Shown here in pieces: positions 44,164-53,704 of a DNA stretch of 64,000 nt. Both the position numbers and the translations under genes were made by a program. The notes below the pieces were generated by a model. It ran no database searches. It had not been told where the DNA came from and worked only from the letters and a program-made list of their open reading frames with translations. Source of the DNA: Streptomyces asiaticus (lineage in GTDB: Bacteria; Actinomycetota; Actinomycetes; Streptomycetales; Streptomycetaceae). Position 1 is the stretch's first letter, and every line of letters begins with the position of its first letter. The DNA lies in contig NZ_JAGSHX010000006.1 in assembly GCF_018138715.1 (NCBI RefSeq), forward strand, positions 1,798,001 through 1,862,000, read 5' to 3'.

Positions 44164-45090
44164 TCAGCCGGTGCGGTAGCGGTCGATGGGCGGCGGCTTG
44201 GGGGCGGGCACACCCGAGAGGCCGAGGGTCGCGTCGTACGCCTTCTTCCAGTCGCCGTTGCGCTCGTGGAAGAGGATCGCGTCGTCCAGCGCGAAGCGCA
44301 GCGCGTTGTCCCGCTTGGGCACGCCGATGCCGTACGGCTCCTTGGAGAAGGGCCGGCCGACCACCTTCAGCTCCTCGGGGGCCTTGGCCGCGTAGCCGAG
44401 CAGGATGGTGTTGTCGGTGGTCACCGCGTCCACCTGGAAGCTGAGCAGGTTGTCCACGCACACGGAGTAGGTGTCGTACGCGACCGCGTGGGCCTTGGGG
44501 TAGTCGGCCTGGATGCGCTGGAGCGGGGTGGAGCCGGCCACCGAGCAGACGGTCCTGCCCGCGAGGTCCTCGGGGCCGTGGATGTCGTTCTCGTCGGTGC
44601 GCACCAGCAGCGACTGACCGGCCATGAAGTACGGCCCGGCGAAGCCGACCAGCCGCCTTCGCAGCGGATTGATGGTGTAGGTGCCGACGTAGTAGTCGAT
44701 CTGGCCGCTCTGGAGGGCGGTCTCGCGGTTGGCGGAGGCGATGGTCTGGTAGCGGATGGTGCCCGGGGCGAAGCCGAGGGAGGCGGACATCATGCGGGCG
44801 ATCTCGATGTCGAAGCCCGAGTAGCGGCCGGTGGCCGGGTCCCGCTCGCCCAGATAGGGCTGGTCCTCCTTGACCCCCACGATGAGATGACCGCGGCGCT
44901 CGGCCCGGCGCCAGGTGGGCGAGGCAGGCAGCCGGAACCCGGTGTCCACCTTGTAGGTGGGCAGCTTCTCGGCCCGGGGGCCCTTGGTGGGCGGGCTGCC
45001 CTCCTTGCCGCAGCCGGGGATGAGCAGCAGGACCAGAGTCGTGGTGAGGGCGGCGGTCGCGCGGCGCAGGCGCCTCATGTCCGTCATCAC
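44164..45090 (-). CDS. gluB: Glutamate-binding lipoprotein GluB
   Basis: A 308-residue extracytoplasmic binding protein anchored by lipid. The signal peptide RRLRRATAALTTTLVLLLIPGC ends in a lipobox Cys. The family motif GHLIVGVKEDQPYLGERDP and SGFDIEIARMMS follow. ATG 45090 is used; ATG 45078 is also plausible. It binds glutamate or a similar amino acid by family and operon context. Confidence 0.92.
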   Translation of the reverse strand: MMTDMRRLRRATAALTTTLVLLLIPGCGKEGSPPTKGPRAEKLPTYKVDTGFRLPASPTWRRAERRGHLIVGVKEDQPYLGERDPATGRYSGFDIEIARMMSASLGFAPGTIRYQTIASANRETALQSGQIDYYVGTYTINPLRRRLVGFAGPYFMAGQSLLVRTDENDIHGPEDLAGRTVCSVAGSTPLQRIQADYPKAHAVAYDTYSVCVDNLLSFQVDAVTTDNTILLGYAAKAPEELKVVGRPFSKEPYGIGVPKRDNALRFALDDAILFHERNGDWKKAYDATLGLSGVPAPKPPPIDRYRTG

Positions 45091-45095
45091 CCGGC

Positions 45096-45842
45096 TCAGT
45101 GCTTGAGGATCTTGGACAGGAAGTCCCGGGCGCGCTCGCTCTCGGGGGCGCGGAAGAACTCCTCCGGCGTACGGTCCTCGACGATCGCGCCGTCGGCCAT
45201 GAAGACCAACCGGTTCGCGGCGGAGCGGGCGAAGCCCATCTCATGGGTGACCACGACCATGGTCATCCCTTCCTGGGCGAGCTGACGCATCACCTCCAGC
45301 ACCTCGTTGATCATCTCGGGGTCGAGGGCGGAGGTCGGCTCGTCGAAGAGCATCACCTGAGGGTCCATCGCCAGCGCGCGGGCGATGGCCACCCGCTGCT
45401 GCTGGCCGCCGGAGAGCTGGGCGGGGAACTTCCCGGCCTGGTCGGCGAGTCCGACCCGGTCCAGGAGCTCGCGGGCGCGCCGCTCGGCGTCCTGCTTGGG
45501 GCGGCGGCGGACCTTGGTCTGACCGAGCATCACATTGGCCAGTACGGTGCGGTGGGCGAAGAGGTTGAACGACTGGAAGACCATGCCGACCTCGGCGCGC
45601 AGCCGCGCCAGCTCCTTGCCCTCCTCGGGCAGCGGACGGCCGTCGACGACGATGGAGCCGGACTGGACGGTCTCCAGCCGGTTGATCGTCCGGATCAGGG
45701 TGGACTTGCCGCCGCCGGAGGGGCCGATGACCACGACGACTTCGCCGCGGCCGACGGTGAGCTCGATGTCCCGCAGAACGTGCAGCGCGCCGAAGTGCTT
45801 GTTGACGCCGCGCAGCTCGATCAACGGCTCCCCGACGGCCAT
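45096..45842 (-). CDS. gluA: Glutamate-type ABC transporter ATPase GluA
   Basis: A 248-residue ATPase. Walker A is [14 protein letters not shown], the signature [15 protein letters not shown], Walker [14 protein letters not shown] and the switch His in [10 protein letters not shown]. The order gluA-gluB-gluC-gluD is the usual actinobacterial one. A GTG at 45854 would add four residues. Confidence 0.94.
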   Translation of the reverse strand: MAVGEPLIELRGVNKHFGALHVLRDIELTVGRGEVVVVIGPSGGGKSTLIRTINRLETVQSGSIVVDGRPLPEEGKELARLRAEVGMVFQSFNLFAHRTVLANVMLGQTKVRRRPKQDAERRARELLDRVGLADQAGKFPAQLSGGQQQRVAIARALAMDPQVMLFDEPTSALDPEMINEVLEVMRQLAQEGMTMVVVTHEMGFARSAANRLVFMADGAIVEDRTPEEFFRAPESERARDFLSKILKH

Positions 45843-45960
45843 ACCCGGCCCCACCCACCTTCCGCTGTGTCCCGGTCAGCGCAAGCTATCCGGACAAGCG
45901 GGGAGCATTGGGTACGGACACGCACCGATGGGCGGATACCGCCCGACAGGGTCTACGGGG

Positions 45961-46479
45961 GCTTTCCCCACCCCGCCCCTTCCCGACACCTGACAATATG
46001 CGGCTCCGCCGCATGGGGGGCTCCGCCCTCTGGGCCCCGGCACGGCCTAGCTGATCGCGGCCGGCCCGCCGACGCAACGGCTGAGCGGGCGGGCGCCCCC
46101 GCACCTCCGAGTCGTCCGACCGGGGTCTGGGGCGGAGCCCGGGACGGGGCCTGGGGCGGAGCCCCGGGACGGGGGTCTGGGGCGGAGTCCCCGCACGGGG
46201 GCCTGGGGCGAAGCCCCCGCACGGGGGCCTGGGGCGAAGCCCCCGCACGGGGGCCTGGGGCGAAGCCCCCGCACGGGGGCCTGGGGCGAAGCCCCCGCAC
46301 GGGGGCCTGGGGCGAAGCCCCCGCACGGGGCCTGGGGCGAAGCCCCCGCACGGGGGCCTGGGGCGAAGCCCCCGCACGGGGGCCTGGGGCAGAGCCCCGG
46401 CACGGGGCCTGGGGCGAAGCCCCGGCACGGGGGGCTGGGGCGGAGCTCCAGTTTTGGGGAGGGGCGGGGAGGGGAAAGC
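45961..46479. repeat. Large intergenic element: 13 tandem hairpin units between inverted arms
   Basis: This fills the 650-base gap between gluA and the DUF6278-like gene. Outer arms (45961-45984 and 46456-46479) are inverted copies with 22 of 24 matching bases. Inside, 46121-46450 holds 13 tandem units of 25-26 bases with core CCTGGGGCGAAGCCCC; each unit is itself a dyad. Units at about 46190-46320 are identical. A further CGGCTCCGCCG hairpin precedes them. No credible gene is present, and the promoter for gluA must lie near 45843-45960. Confidence 0.92.
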
Positions 46480-46494
46480 TCCCCGGCCCCATCG

Positions 46495-46935
46495 CTAGGC
46501 CTCCGCGACCTCCGCGTAACGCTGGCAGAGTTCGGGAGCCCCGTCCGCCGCCCACTGCTGGCCGGCCTCCACGACGTCAACCTCGCGGCCGGAGGCCAGT
46601 CTGACGACGGGTCGGCCGTCGGGCCACACCTGCCAGACGGCCCCGGGGACGGTGCGGACGATGACCGTGCCCAGGTAGAGACCGGCGTCGTTACCGAGCC
46701 AGGGGAGCTCGTCCGGGTCGTCGCGCCAGCGCGGCGCCATCTGGTCCAGTGCCTCCAGCGAGGCCGTGGAGTCATCGAGCCCGATGCCCGCGGCGGAGGC
46801 CCGCGCGCGCAGGAGTTCGCATTCGGAGAGCAGTTGGGCGACGCCCTGGGGGTCCTCCTCCTGGGCACCCATCAGGGCCGCGCCCGAGGCGGGGCCACGT
46901 CGCTTGCGCCAGTTGCCCAAGAAGGAGATGTTCAT
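46495..46935 (-). CDS. DUF6278-like hypothetical protein
   Basis: A 146-residue soluble protein starting MNISFLGNWRKRRG, with QGVAQLLSECELLRARAS and PGAVWQVWPDGRPVVRL. It resembles a small Streptomyces family of unknown function. There is no signal peptide. It reads toward the repeat element, which may serve as its terminator. Confidence 0.78.
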   Translation of the reverse strand: MNISFLGNWRKRRGPASGAALMGAQEEDPQGVAQLLSECELLRARASAAGIGLDDSTASLEALDQMAPRWRDDPDELPWLGNDAGLYLGTVIVRTVPGAVWQVWPDGRPVVRLASGREVDVVEAGQQWAADGAPELCQRYAEVAEA

Positions 46936-47032
46936 ACCGCTCAGCGTGGCATCCAGGCCACCGGCGCACCACAGGGCGCGCGGTATGAGCTGTGACCCGA
47001 TGCTAGGTGTGAGCCGTGATCCGTTGCTTGTC

Positions 47033-47061
47033 TTGACGACACCCACCTGCCTCCATACGTT
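47033..47061 (+). promoter_or_regulatory. Vegetative-type promoter of the SGNH hydrolase
   Basis: TTGACG (47033-47038) and TACGTT (47056-47061) are separated by 17 bases, matching the principal sigma factor pattern in Streptomyces, about 50 bases ahead of the start codon. Confidence 0.5.
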
Positions 47062-47113
47062 CTCCGGGCACCTGTCGAATCACCGGTCGGGCTGGTTGCG
47101 AGAGGGGACACAT

Positions 47114-48922
47114 ATGCGCGTCGCGAGACCGTGGACAACCGCCGGGATCGTCGCGGGAGGTGTCACCCTCGCACTCATCGCACCCTCCTCCGCCGCACCG
47201 GCCAGTGTGCCGACCCACAAGCCGCTCCCTTTGGAGCGGCTTTTCGACAACCGGGCGGTCAGCGATGACACCCGCCCGGGTGACGCCGACTTCGACGGCA
47301 CGGGCGCCTCGCTCTCCGCGCAGGATCTGCGGGCCGCCGGCTGGACCCCGGGGCGCGATATCGCCCTGGACGCGGCGCGGCTGACCTGGCCGAGGAGCGC
47401 GGGGGCACGGCCGGACAATGTGATCGCCGACGGTCAGGCGGTGCGGCTGCGCGGCCGGGGCGAGGCGCTGACCTTCCTGGTGGCGAGCAGTTCGCCGAAC
47501 GGGCCCGGCGCCGGGGCGAGCGGCGTCGGAACGGTGCGCTACCGCGACGGGTCGAGCCATCCGTACACGCTGAGCGCGCCGGACTGGCGGGCGGGCCCCG
47601 CCGCCACCAAGGCCGTGGGCCTCCCCCATCTCAACACCCCCGCCGGGCAGCGGCAGGAGACGGCCCGGCTGTACGCGGTGACGGTGCCGTTGGAGCGCGG
47701 CCACGAGGTCGCGTCGGTGGTGCTGCCGAGGGACCCGGGCCCGGCGGCCGATCTCCATGTCTTCGCCGCGGCGCTGCGGCGGCCCGCGTACGGCTGGACC
47801 GGGAGCTGGGCGGCGAGCACCGCCGGGTACACCAAGGTCGGGCCGTGGACCGATCAGACGCTGCGGCTGGTGGTGCACACCAGCGCGGGCGGGCCGAGCG
47901 CCCGGGTCCGGCTGGAGAACACCTTCGCCGCGGCGCCCGTGGAGATCGGGCATGCGACGGTCGCGCTCCAGGCGAGCGGCGCGGCGGCGCAGGGGTCACC
48001 GGTGCCGCTGACCTTCGGCGGGCGGCCGGGGACCTCGATCCCCGCGGGCGCGCAGGTGTTCAGCGATCCGGTGGACTTCCCGGTTCCGGCGGACGCCAAT
48101 CTGCTGGTGAGCATCCATCTGCCGGGTCCGGTCGCGGCGGTGCCGGTGCACAGCCAGGCCACCCAGCGGTCGTATCTGAGCGCGGCGGGCAGCGGTGACC
48201 GGACCGCTGAGCCGGGCGCCGAGTCCTACACCGGCACCCTCACCACCTGGCCGTTCCTGACCGGGGTCGATGTGCGGGGCGGGCCGGGTTCGGTGGTGGC
48301 GCTCGGCGACTCGATCACCGACGGCACCAAGTCCACCACTGACGCCAACCGCCGCTGGCCCGATGTGCTCGCGCGGCGGCTGCGCGGCCAGTCCGAGGTC
48401 CCGGCGTACGGGGTGCTCAACGCGGGCATCTCCGCCAACCGCGTGGTGGCCGACCGCTATCCGGGCGAGGGCGTCTCCACGGACACCGGCGGGGTCAGCA
48501 CCCAGCACCGGCTGGAGCGGGATGTGCTCGCCCAGACCGGGGCCCGTACGGTCGTCGTCTTCCAGGGCATCAACGATCTGCGGTGGGGCAGCTCGGCCGA
48601 GGAGCTGATCGCGGGGCTGCGGTCGGTCGCGGCGCGGATGCGGGAGCGCGGGCTGCGGGTGGTCGGGGCGACCATCGCCCCGTGCGAGGGCGAGTCGCTG
48701 TGCACGGCGGACGCGGACGCGCGGCGCTCGGCCGTCAACGCCTTCATCCGGGACAACGGCGGGGTGTTCGACGCCGTGCTGGACTTCGACGCGGTGGTAC
48801 AGGACCCCGAGCACCCGGCGCGGATCCTGCCCGCCTACGACAGCGGGGACCATCTGCACCCGGGCGACGCGGGGTTGCGGGCGATGGCGGACTCGATCGA
48901 CCTGCGGAAGCTGACCGGGTAG
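47114..48922 (+). CDS. Secreted SGNH/GDSL hydrolase
   Basis: A 602-residue exported esterase. The signal peptide is TTAGIVAGGVTLALIAPSS ending near SAAPAS. Residues 30-390 form beta-rich accessory domains. The catalytic domain shows block I VVALGDSITDG, block III VFQGINDLRWG and the Asp-His pair in SGDHLHPGDAG. It should deacylate polysaccharides or lipids outside the cell. ATG 47114 is chosen for its adjacent signal sequence. Confidence 0.9.
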   Translation: MRVARPWTTAGIVAGGVTLALIAPSSAAPASVPTHKPLPLERLFDNRAVSDDTRPGDADFDGTGASLSAQDLRAAGWTPGRDIALDAARLTWPRSAGARPDNVIADGQAVRLRGRGEALTFLVASSSPNGPGAGASGVGTVRYRDGSSHPYTLSAPDWRAGPAATKAVGLPHLNTPAGQRQETARLYAVTVPLERGHEVASVVLPRDPGPAADLHVFAAALRRPAYGWTGSWAASTAGYTKVGPWTDQTLRLVVHTSAGGPSARVRLENTFAAAPVEIGHATVALQASGAAAQGSPVPLTFGGRPGTSIPAGAQVFSDPVDFPVPADANLLVSIHLPGPVAAVPVHSQATQRSYLSAAGSGDRTAEPGAESYTGTLTTWPFLTGVDVRGGPGSVVALGDSITDGTKSTTDANRRWPDVLARRLRGQSEVPAYGVLNAGISANRVVADRYPGEGVSTDTGGVSTQHRLERDVLAQTGARTVVVFQGINDLRWGSSAEELIAGLRSVAARMRERGLRVVGATIAPCEGESLCTADADARRSAVNAFIRDNGGVFDAVLDFDAVVQDPEHPARILPAYDSGDHLHPGDAGLRAMADSIDLRKLTG

Positions 48923-48954
48923 CCGGGTAGCCGGGTAGCCGAGTGGCCGGGTAG
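48915..48954 (+). repeat. 8-bp tandem repeat spanning the SGNH hydrolase stop codon
   Basis: Five 8-base units CCGGGTAG (the fourth is CCGAGTGG) begin within the last codons. The unit contains the TAG stop of the gene. Confidence 0.88.
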
Positions 48955-49003
48955 GGGGGGTCTCAGGGGCTCCCCCTCCTCGCCAGGACATCCCGCCGCG
49001 GGG

Positions 49004-49783
49004 TCACACCTCCAGGTCGACGACGATCGGGGCGTGGTCGGAGGCGCCCTTGCCCTTGCGCTCCTCGCGGTCCACATACGCGTCGCCGACCGCCTTGGCG
49101 AACGTCTCGTTCCCGTAGACCAGGTCGATGCGCATGCCGCGGTTCTTGGGGAAGCCCAGCTCGCGGTAGTCCCAGTAGGTGAAGGGGCGGTCGTACTTCA
49201 GCGGCCGGGGCACCACGTCCGAAAGACCCGACTCGCGCAGCGCCGCCAGGGCCTCGCGCTCCAGGTCCGTCACATGGGTCAGCCCGTCGAAGGCGGAGCG
49301 GTCCCAGACGTCCTCGTCGGTCGGCGCCACATTGAAGTCGCCAAGGACCGCGAAGGGGCGCTCACCGGCCGCGTCCCCGGCGACGGCCGTGCGCAGCGCC
49401 TCCAGCCAGCGCAGCTTGTAGTCGTAGTGGGGGTGGCCGATCTCCCGGCCGTTGGGCACATAGACCGACCAGAGGCGGACCGGGCCGCAGGTGGCGCCTA
49501 TCGCCCGCGGCTCCTGGCCGCCGTCGTAGTCCGGGCCGCCGGGGAGGCCCACGGTGACGTCCGCGAGCCCGGCCTTGGAGAGCAGCGCCACTCCGTTCCA
49601 CCGGCCGGTGGCGTTGACCGCGGCCTCGTAGCCGAGCTCGCGCAGCGGCTCGTACGGAAAGGCGGACTCGGCGCACTTGGTCTCCTGGACGCACAGGACG
49701 TCCGTGCCGCTGCTCTCCAGCCAGGCCAGCAGCCGGGGCAGCCGGGCGGTGATCGAATTGACGTTCCAGGTCGCGATGCGCAT
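49004..49783 (-). CDS. xth: Exodeoxyribonuclease III
   Basis: A 259-residue AP endonuclease / 3'-5' exonuclease for base excision repair. Motifs are MRIATWNVNSI, VLCVQETKCA, LWSVYVPNG, AVLGDFNVAPTDEDV, RIDLVYGN and GASDHAPIV. ATG 49783 is preferred, because the family starts MRIATWN; a GTG nine bases upstream is possible. Confidence 0.95.
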   Translation of the reverse strand: MRIATWNVNSITARLPRLLAWLESSGTDVLCVQETKCAESAFPYEPLRELGYEAAVNATGRWNGVALLSKAGLADVTVGLPGGPDYDGGQEPRAIGATCGPVRLWSVYVPNGREIGHPHYDYKLRWLEALRTAVAGDAAGERPFAVLGDFNVAPTDEDVWDRSAFDGLTHVTDLEREALAALRESGLSDVVPRPLKYDRPFTYWDYRELGFPKNRGMRIDLVYGNETFAKAVGDAYVDREERKGKGASDHAPIVVDLEV

Positions 49784-49825
49784 AGGCCACAACCTACATC
49801 CCGGGTCCGACAGCGGGCCCGGCCC

Positions 49826-50473
49826 TCAGAGGGTGAGGGATTCGCCCGGGGTCAGCCGCAGGTGCTCGGCGCCTTCCGTGCCGGGACCCTCGGGGCCGAG
49901 CATCCGGCCGTAGACCGTGTGCGCGACGTCGGACAGCAGGGCGTCGTGGATGTCGATGGCCCGGCGCGGGCCGACCGCGCGGACGTAGTCGAGGATCTCG
50001 GCGAACTTGTTCCAGGGGGCGTGCACCGGCAGCATCAGGGTCTCCACCCGGTGCCCGGCGGGCACGGTGAGGGCGTCGCCGGGGTGGAAGAGCGTGCCGT
50101 CCAGCAGATAGCCCACATTGGTGATCCGGGGGATATCGGGGTGGATGATGGCGTGCAGCTGGCCGTGGACCTCGATGTCGAAGCCCGCCGCGTTGAAGCT
50201 GTCGCCCTCCCCGATGGTGTTCACCCGCCCGGGGAACGCCGCCGAGATGTGGTGGGCGACGCTGTGGAGCGTCCAGATCTGGGCGGCGGGGTTGGCGTCG
50301 AGCGCCGTGCGCAGCCGCTCCTCGTCGAAGTGGTCGAGGTGCTCGTGGGTGACCAGGATCGCGTCCGCCCCGACCGCGGCGTCGGCTTCGCTGAAGGCTC
50401 CGGGGTCGATGACGAGCGTCTGCCCGTCCTTCTCGATCCGGACGCAGGCATGGCCCTTCTTGGTGAGCTTCAT
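49826..50473 (-). CDS. MBL-fold metallo-hydrolase
   Basis: A 215-residue metallo-beta-lactamase-fold protein of the UlaG-like type. It starts MKLTKKGHACVRIEKDG; the metal site is VTHEHLDHFD, with further His and Asp in LFHPGDALTVPAG. The function is unknown; members hydrolyse lactones, phosphodiesters or similar. An ATG nine bases upstream is an alternative start. Confidence 0.9.
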   Translation of the reverse strand: MKLTKKGHACVRIEKDGQTLVIDPGAFSEADAAVGADAILVTHEHLDHFDEERLRTALDANPAAQIWTLHSVAHHISAAFPGRVNTIGEGDSFNAAGFDIEVHGQLHAIIHPDIPRITNVGYLLDGTLFHPGDALTVPAGHRVETLMLPVHAPWNKFAEILDYVRAVGPRRAIDIHDALLSDVAHTVYGRMLGPEGPGTEGAEHLRLTPGESLTL

Positions 50474-50530
50474 GGAGATCATTGTGCTACCGCGGGCCCC
50501 GTTGACCGCACTGCCCTTCCGGGCCTTTGC

Positions 50531-50576
50531 GCTCAGCCTTTCCGCTCAGCCTTCCGGGCTCAGCCCTCCGGGCTCG
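50531..50576. repeat. 13-14-bp tandem repeat at the 3' end of the PcaL-type gene
   Basis: Three units beginning GCTCAGCC, plus a partial GCTCG, cover the stop codon of the minus-strand gene. On that strand each unit ends GGCTGAGC, i.e. carries a TGA. Confidence 0.75.
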
Positions 50577-51846
50577 TCTCCTCGCGGATGATCCGCTGGG
50601 CCACGGCGAAGGCGGAGTTCGCCGTCGGCACCCCGCAGTAGACGCCGGTGTGCAGCAGCACCTCCTTGATCTCGGTGGGGGTGAGCCCGTTGCGCAGCGC
50701 GGCCCGGGTGTGGAAAGCGAGTTCGTCGAGGTGGCCGCGGGCGGCGAGGGCGGTGAGGGTGACCACGCTGCGGATCCGCCGGTCGATGCCGGGCCGGGTC
50801 CACACCTCGCCCCAGGCATAGCGGGTGATGAAGTCCTGGAAGTCGCCGGTGAACTCGTCGGCCAGGGACTGCGCCCGGTCCACATGGGCGTCGCCGAGCA
50901 CCTCGCGGCGCACCTTGATGCCCTGGTCGTACGCGTCGGCTCGGGCGTCCAGCAGCGGTTCGGGCACGTTGTGGCCGAAACCGACGACCTCGGCGCCGGG
51001 CGGCACCGTCGAGAGCACGGGCTTGGGCGGGGGCGCGGGGATCGCGGTCATCCCGGTCGGGTGGTCCGGGCTCTGCCAGGAGCTGGAGAAGTGGCGCACC
51101 AGCAGATCGGTGACGGCCATCGGCTGCTCGACGGGGGTGAGATGGGAGGCGCCGGGGACCAGCGCGAGCCGTGCGTCGGCGATCCCGGCGACCAGGACGC
51201 GGGCGTCGGCGGCCGGGGTGACCTGGTCGTCGGCGCCGGCCACCACGAGGGTGGGGACGCCGATCCGGCTGAGCTCGGCACGGATGTCGAAGGCGGCGAG
51301 GGCCTCGCAGGCGGCTATGTAGCAGCCGGGGTCGGTGGTGCGGACCATCTGGACGGCCCACTCGACGATGGCGGGCTGGGCGGCGGCGAAGCCGGGGGTG
51401 AACCAGCGCTCGGGGGTGGCGCGGGCGATCGGGTCGAGGCCGTTGGTGCGGACCACGACGCCGCGCTGCCGGAAGGAGTCGGCGGTGCCGAAGCGCGGGG
51501 AGGCGGAGACGAGGGCGAGTGAGCCCACTCTATGGGGATGTCGCAGTGCCAGTTCGGCGCCGATGGCCCCGCCGATCGAGCAGCCCGCGTAGCCGAAGCG
51601 CTCGACGCCGAGCTGGTCGAGGGTGGCCAGCAGCCGGGCGGCGAACTCGGCCACGGAGGTGGCCGGGTGGGCGGGGGCGCCGCCGTGGCCGGGGAGGTCG
51701 AAGCGGAGGACGCGCCAGTGGCGGGAGAGCTCGGGTATCTGGCGGTCCCACATGTGCCAGGTGGTGCCCAGCGACGGTCCGAGGACGAGCACGGGCCCGT
51801 CCTCGGGGCCGTCGGTCCGGTACTGAAGTGTCTTCGTCTCGCTCAC
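50560..51846 (-). CDS. pcaL: PcaL-type fusion: 3-oxoadipate enol-lactonase and carboxymuconolactone decarboxylase
   Basis: A 428-residue two-domain enzyme of the beta-ketoadipate pathway. Residues 1-260 are an alpha/beta hydrolase with nucleophile elbow GYAGCSIGGAIGAEL, Asp in VAGADDQVTPAAD and His in GASHLTPVEQP. Residues 300-428 are a carboxymuconolactone decarboxylase domain (GIKVRREVLGDAHVDRA, HTRAALRNGLTPTEIKEVLLHTGVYCGVP). It should turn gamma-carboxymuconolactone into 3-oxoadipate. No pcaGHB or pcaIJ genes are near, which is unusual and may mean a paralogue. GTG 51846 is the start. Confidence 0.9.
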   Translation of the reverse strand: MSETKTLQYRTDGPEDGPVLVLGPSLGTTWHMWDRQIPELSRHWRVLRFDLPGHGGAPAHPATSVAEFAARLLATLDQLGVERFGYAGCSIGGAIGAELALRHPHRVGSLALVSASPRFGTADSFRQRGVVVRTNGLDPIARATPERWFTPGFAAAQPAIVEWAVQMVRTTDPGCYIAACEALAAFDIRAELSRIGVPTLVVAGADDQVTPAADARVLVAGIADARLALVPGASHLTPVEQPMAVTDLLVRHFSSSWQSPDHPTGMTAIPAPPPKPVLSTVPPGAEVVGFGHNVPEPLLDARADAYDQGIKVRREVLGDAHVDRAQSLADEFTGDFQDFITRYAWGEVWTRPGIDRRIRSVVTLTALAARGHLDELAFHTRAALRNGLTPTEIKEVLLHTGVYCGVPTANSAFAVAQRIIREETSPEG

Positions 51847-51911
51847 CCGAAAACGGTATCCGACACGGGTGGCGGGGTTTTCGGGCGCGATGTACCCAGA
51901 ACGTGAAGGCC

Positions 51912-52553
51912 TTACGGCGTGACCGTGGAGACCACGTAAACCTTCGGATGCACGGGGTTGTCGAACTTGACCGTGATCCTCAGCTTGGGTTGGGGATCCT
52001 TCTGCTTGATGACCGTCCCCGCCCAGTCGTGACCGGGCGCTCCGACCTGCCAACCGACCTTCCTGGCCTGCTCCTTGGTGATGGTCACCTCGCCCTTGTC
52101 CAGGGCGGAGCGGCGGGTGCCGAGCTTGGTCAGGAACGAGTCGAGGCCATCGCGGGACGTGACGAACTGCACGTACAGCGAGCTGACCTTCCAGGAGTTG
52201 GTCTCGTAGAAGGCGACCTTCTCGGAGTACGGCGGCACCGGCACGTCGTATATGCGCCGCTGCACCCGGGTCGGATAGCCCGCGCTGAGGCCCTTGGCCG
52301 ACGCCGCCTCCGCCTTGTCCTCACCGCCGTTGCGGCTCTGGAGGGCGGAGATCACCAGATAGCCCGCCGGGATCGCGATCAGCAGGAAGACGACAATGAT
52401 CTTGAGCCAGCGGCGGGGCGGACGGCCGCCACCGGGCACGGGCCCGCCGGACGTGGGGCCGCCCGGTGTGGGGCCGCCCGGTGTGGGCCCGCCGGGGCGC
52501 ATCCCGTCGGCCGGGGGCATCGCGGCGCCGGGCCGCTGGTCGGCGGCGGTCAT
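51912..52553 (-). CDS. Hypothetical membrane-anchored protein
   Basis: A 213-residue protein. The N-terminus is a Pro/Gly-rich cytoplasmic segment with GGPTP repeats, then a single membrane helix (WLKIIVVFLLIAIPAGYLVI), then an outer domain with IYDVPVPPYSEKVAFYE and KEQARKVGWQVGAPGHDW. The function is unknown. Its start overlaps the ROK kinase stop by four bases, so it belongs to the same operon. Confidence 0.82.
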   Translation of the reverse strand: MTAADQRPGAAMPPADGMRPGGPTPGGPTPGGPTSGGPVPGGGRPPRRWLKIIVVFLLIAIPAGYLVISALQSRNGGEDKAEAASAKGLSAGYPTRVQRRIYDVPVPPYSEKVAFYETNSWKVSSLYVQFVTSRDGLDSFLTKLGTRRSALDKGEVTITKEQARKVGWQVGAPGHDWAGTVIKQKDPQPKLRITVKFDNPVHPKVYVVSTVTP

Positions 52554-53704
52554 TCGCGGCCTGCCTGACTGCGCGGCGCCAGCCGCAGCGGGGAGGAGGA
52601 CCCGGCCCGCTCGTAGCGCTCGACGCGGCGGCGGTTGGCGCGCCGGAAGCGGCGGGCGACCAGCCGGGCGAGGTCGGCGGCGCCGACCATCCCGGCCTCG
52701 GGGCCCAGCTGCGCCTTGACGATCCGGGCCTCCGGCCGGTAGCCGCGGCCGGTGAGGGTGCGCCGGAAGGCGTTGCGGGCCGGGTCGATCAGCAGGTCGT
52801 CGGCGGCGCTGACGCCGCCGCCGATGACGAAGCAGGAGGGGTCGAGGGCGGCGGCGAGATTGGCGATGCCGACGCCGAGCCACTGGCCGATGTCCTGGAG
52901 CAGTTCGACGCACATGGCGTCGCCCTGGCGGGCCAGCTCGGTGATCAGCGGCCCGGTGATCTCCTGGATGTTGCCGCCGACCCGGTCGTTGATCCCGTAG
53001 GCCACCGGCGATTCGGCGGCGGCCAGTTCACGGGCCTCGCGGACGAGGGCGTTGCCGGAGCTGTACTGCTCCCAGCAGCCGCGGTTGCCGCATGGGCAGC
53101 GGTGACCGGCCGGGACGACCTGCATATGGCCGAACTCCCCGGCGACCCCGTACTTGCCGCGCTTGACCTGGCCGTCCTCCAGGATCGCGCCGCCGATCCC
53201 GGTGCCGAGGGTGATCATGACGAGATGGTCCTCGTCGCGTCCGGCGCCGAACCGCCACTCCGCCCACGCGGCGGCGTTGGCGTCGTTGTCGACCAGGACC
53301 GGGACGTCGAGCCGCTCCGCGAGCCGGTCGCGCAGCGGTTCGTTGCGCCAGGACAGGTGCGGGGCGAACAGCACGCGGTTGCGGTCGGCGTCCACCCAGC
53401 CCGCGGCGCCGATGCCCACGGCGTGCACATCGTGCCGGTCGGAGAGGTCCAGCACCAGCTCGGTGATGGTGTCCTCGACGACCTTGGGGCTCTTGGACTT
53501 GTCCGGGGTCTCGGTGCGCAGCTTCTCGAGGATGTTGCCGTCGGCGTCGACGACCCCGGCCATCACCTTGGTGCCGCCGATGTCGATGCCGACCGTGGGC
53601 ACCCGGGGCGCGCTGAGGTGCGAGCGGCGCTCACGGGTGCCGACGGTCCGCAGCACGGTGGCCCGGGCCGAGCCCCGGTGCACTCGTTCGCGGTAGATGC
53701 TCAT
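52550..53704 (-). CDS. ROK-family sugar kinase (glucokinase-like)
   Basis: A 384-residue ROK kinase with ATP motif VGIDIGGTKVMAGVVD, substrate part VLVDNDANAAAWAEWRFG, ITLGTGIGGAILED, EFGHMQVVP and a zinc site CPCGNRGCWEQ. The N-terminal 35-residue basic extension is not usual for glucokinases. There is no DNA-binding domain, so it is an enzyme, not a NagC-type repressor. It lies behind a sugar ABC operon and probably phosphorylates the imported sugar. Confidence 0.92.
   Translation of the reverse strand: MSIYRERVHRGSARATVLRTVGTRERRSHLSAPRVPTVGIDIGGTKVMAGVVDADGNILEKLRTETPDKSKSPKVVEDTITELVLDLSDRHDVHAVGIGAAGWVDADRNRVLFAPHLSWRNEPLRDRLAERLDVPVLVDNDANAAAWAEWRFGAGRDEDHLVMITLGTGIGGAILEDGQVKRGKYGVAGEFGHMQVVPAGHRCPCGNRGCWEQYSSGNALVREARELAAAESPVAYGINDRVGGNIQEITGPLITELARQGDAMCVELLQDIGQWLGVGIANLAAALDPSCFVIGGGVSAADDLLIDPARNAFRRTLTGRGYRPEARIVKAQLGPEAGMVGAADLARLVARRFRRANRRRVERYERAGSSSPLRLAPRSQAGRE

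Noticed and set aside
46121..46450. CRISPR array
   Set aside because: The units are contiguous with no unique spacers, and no cas genes are near.
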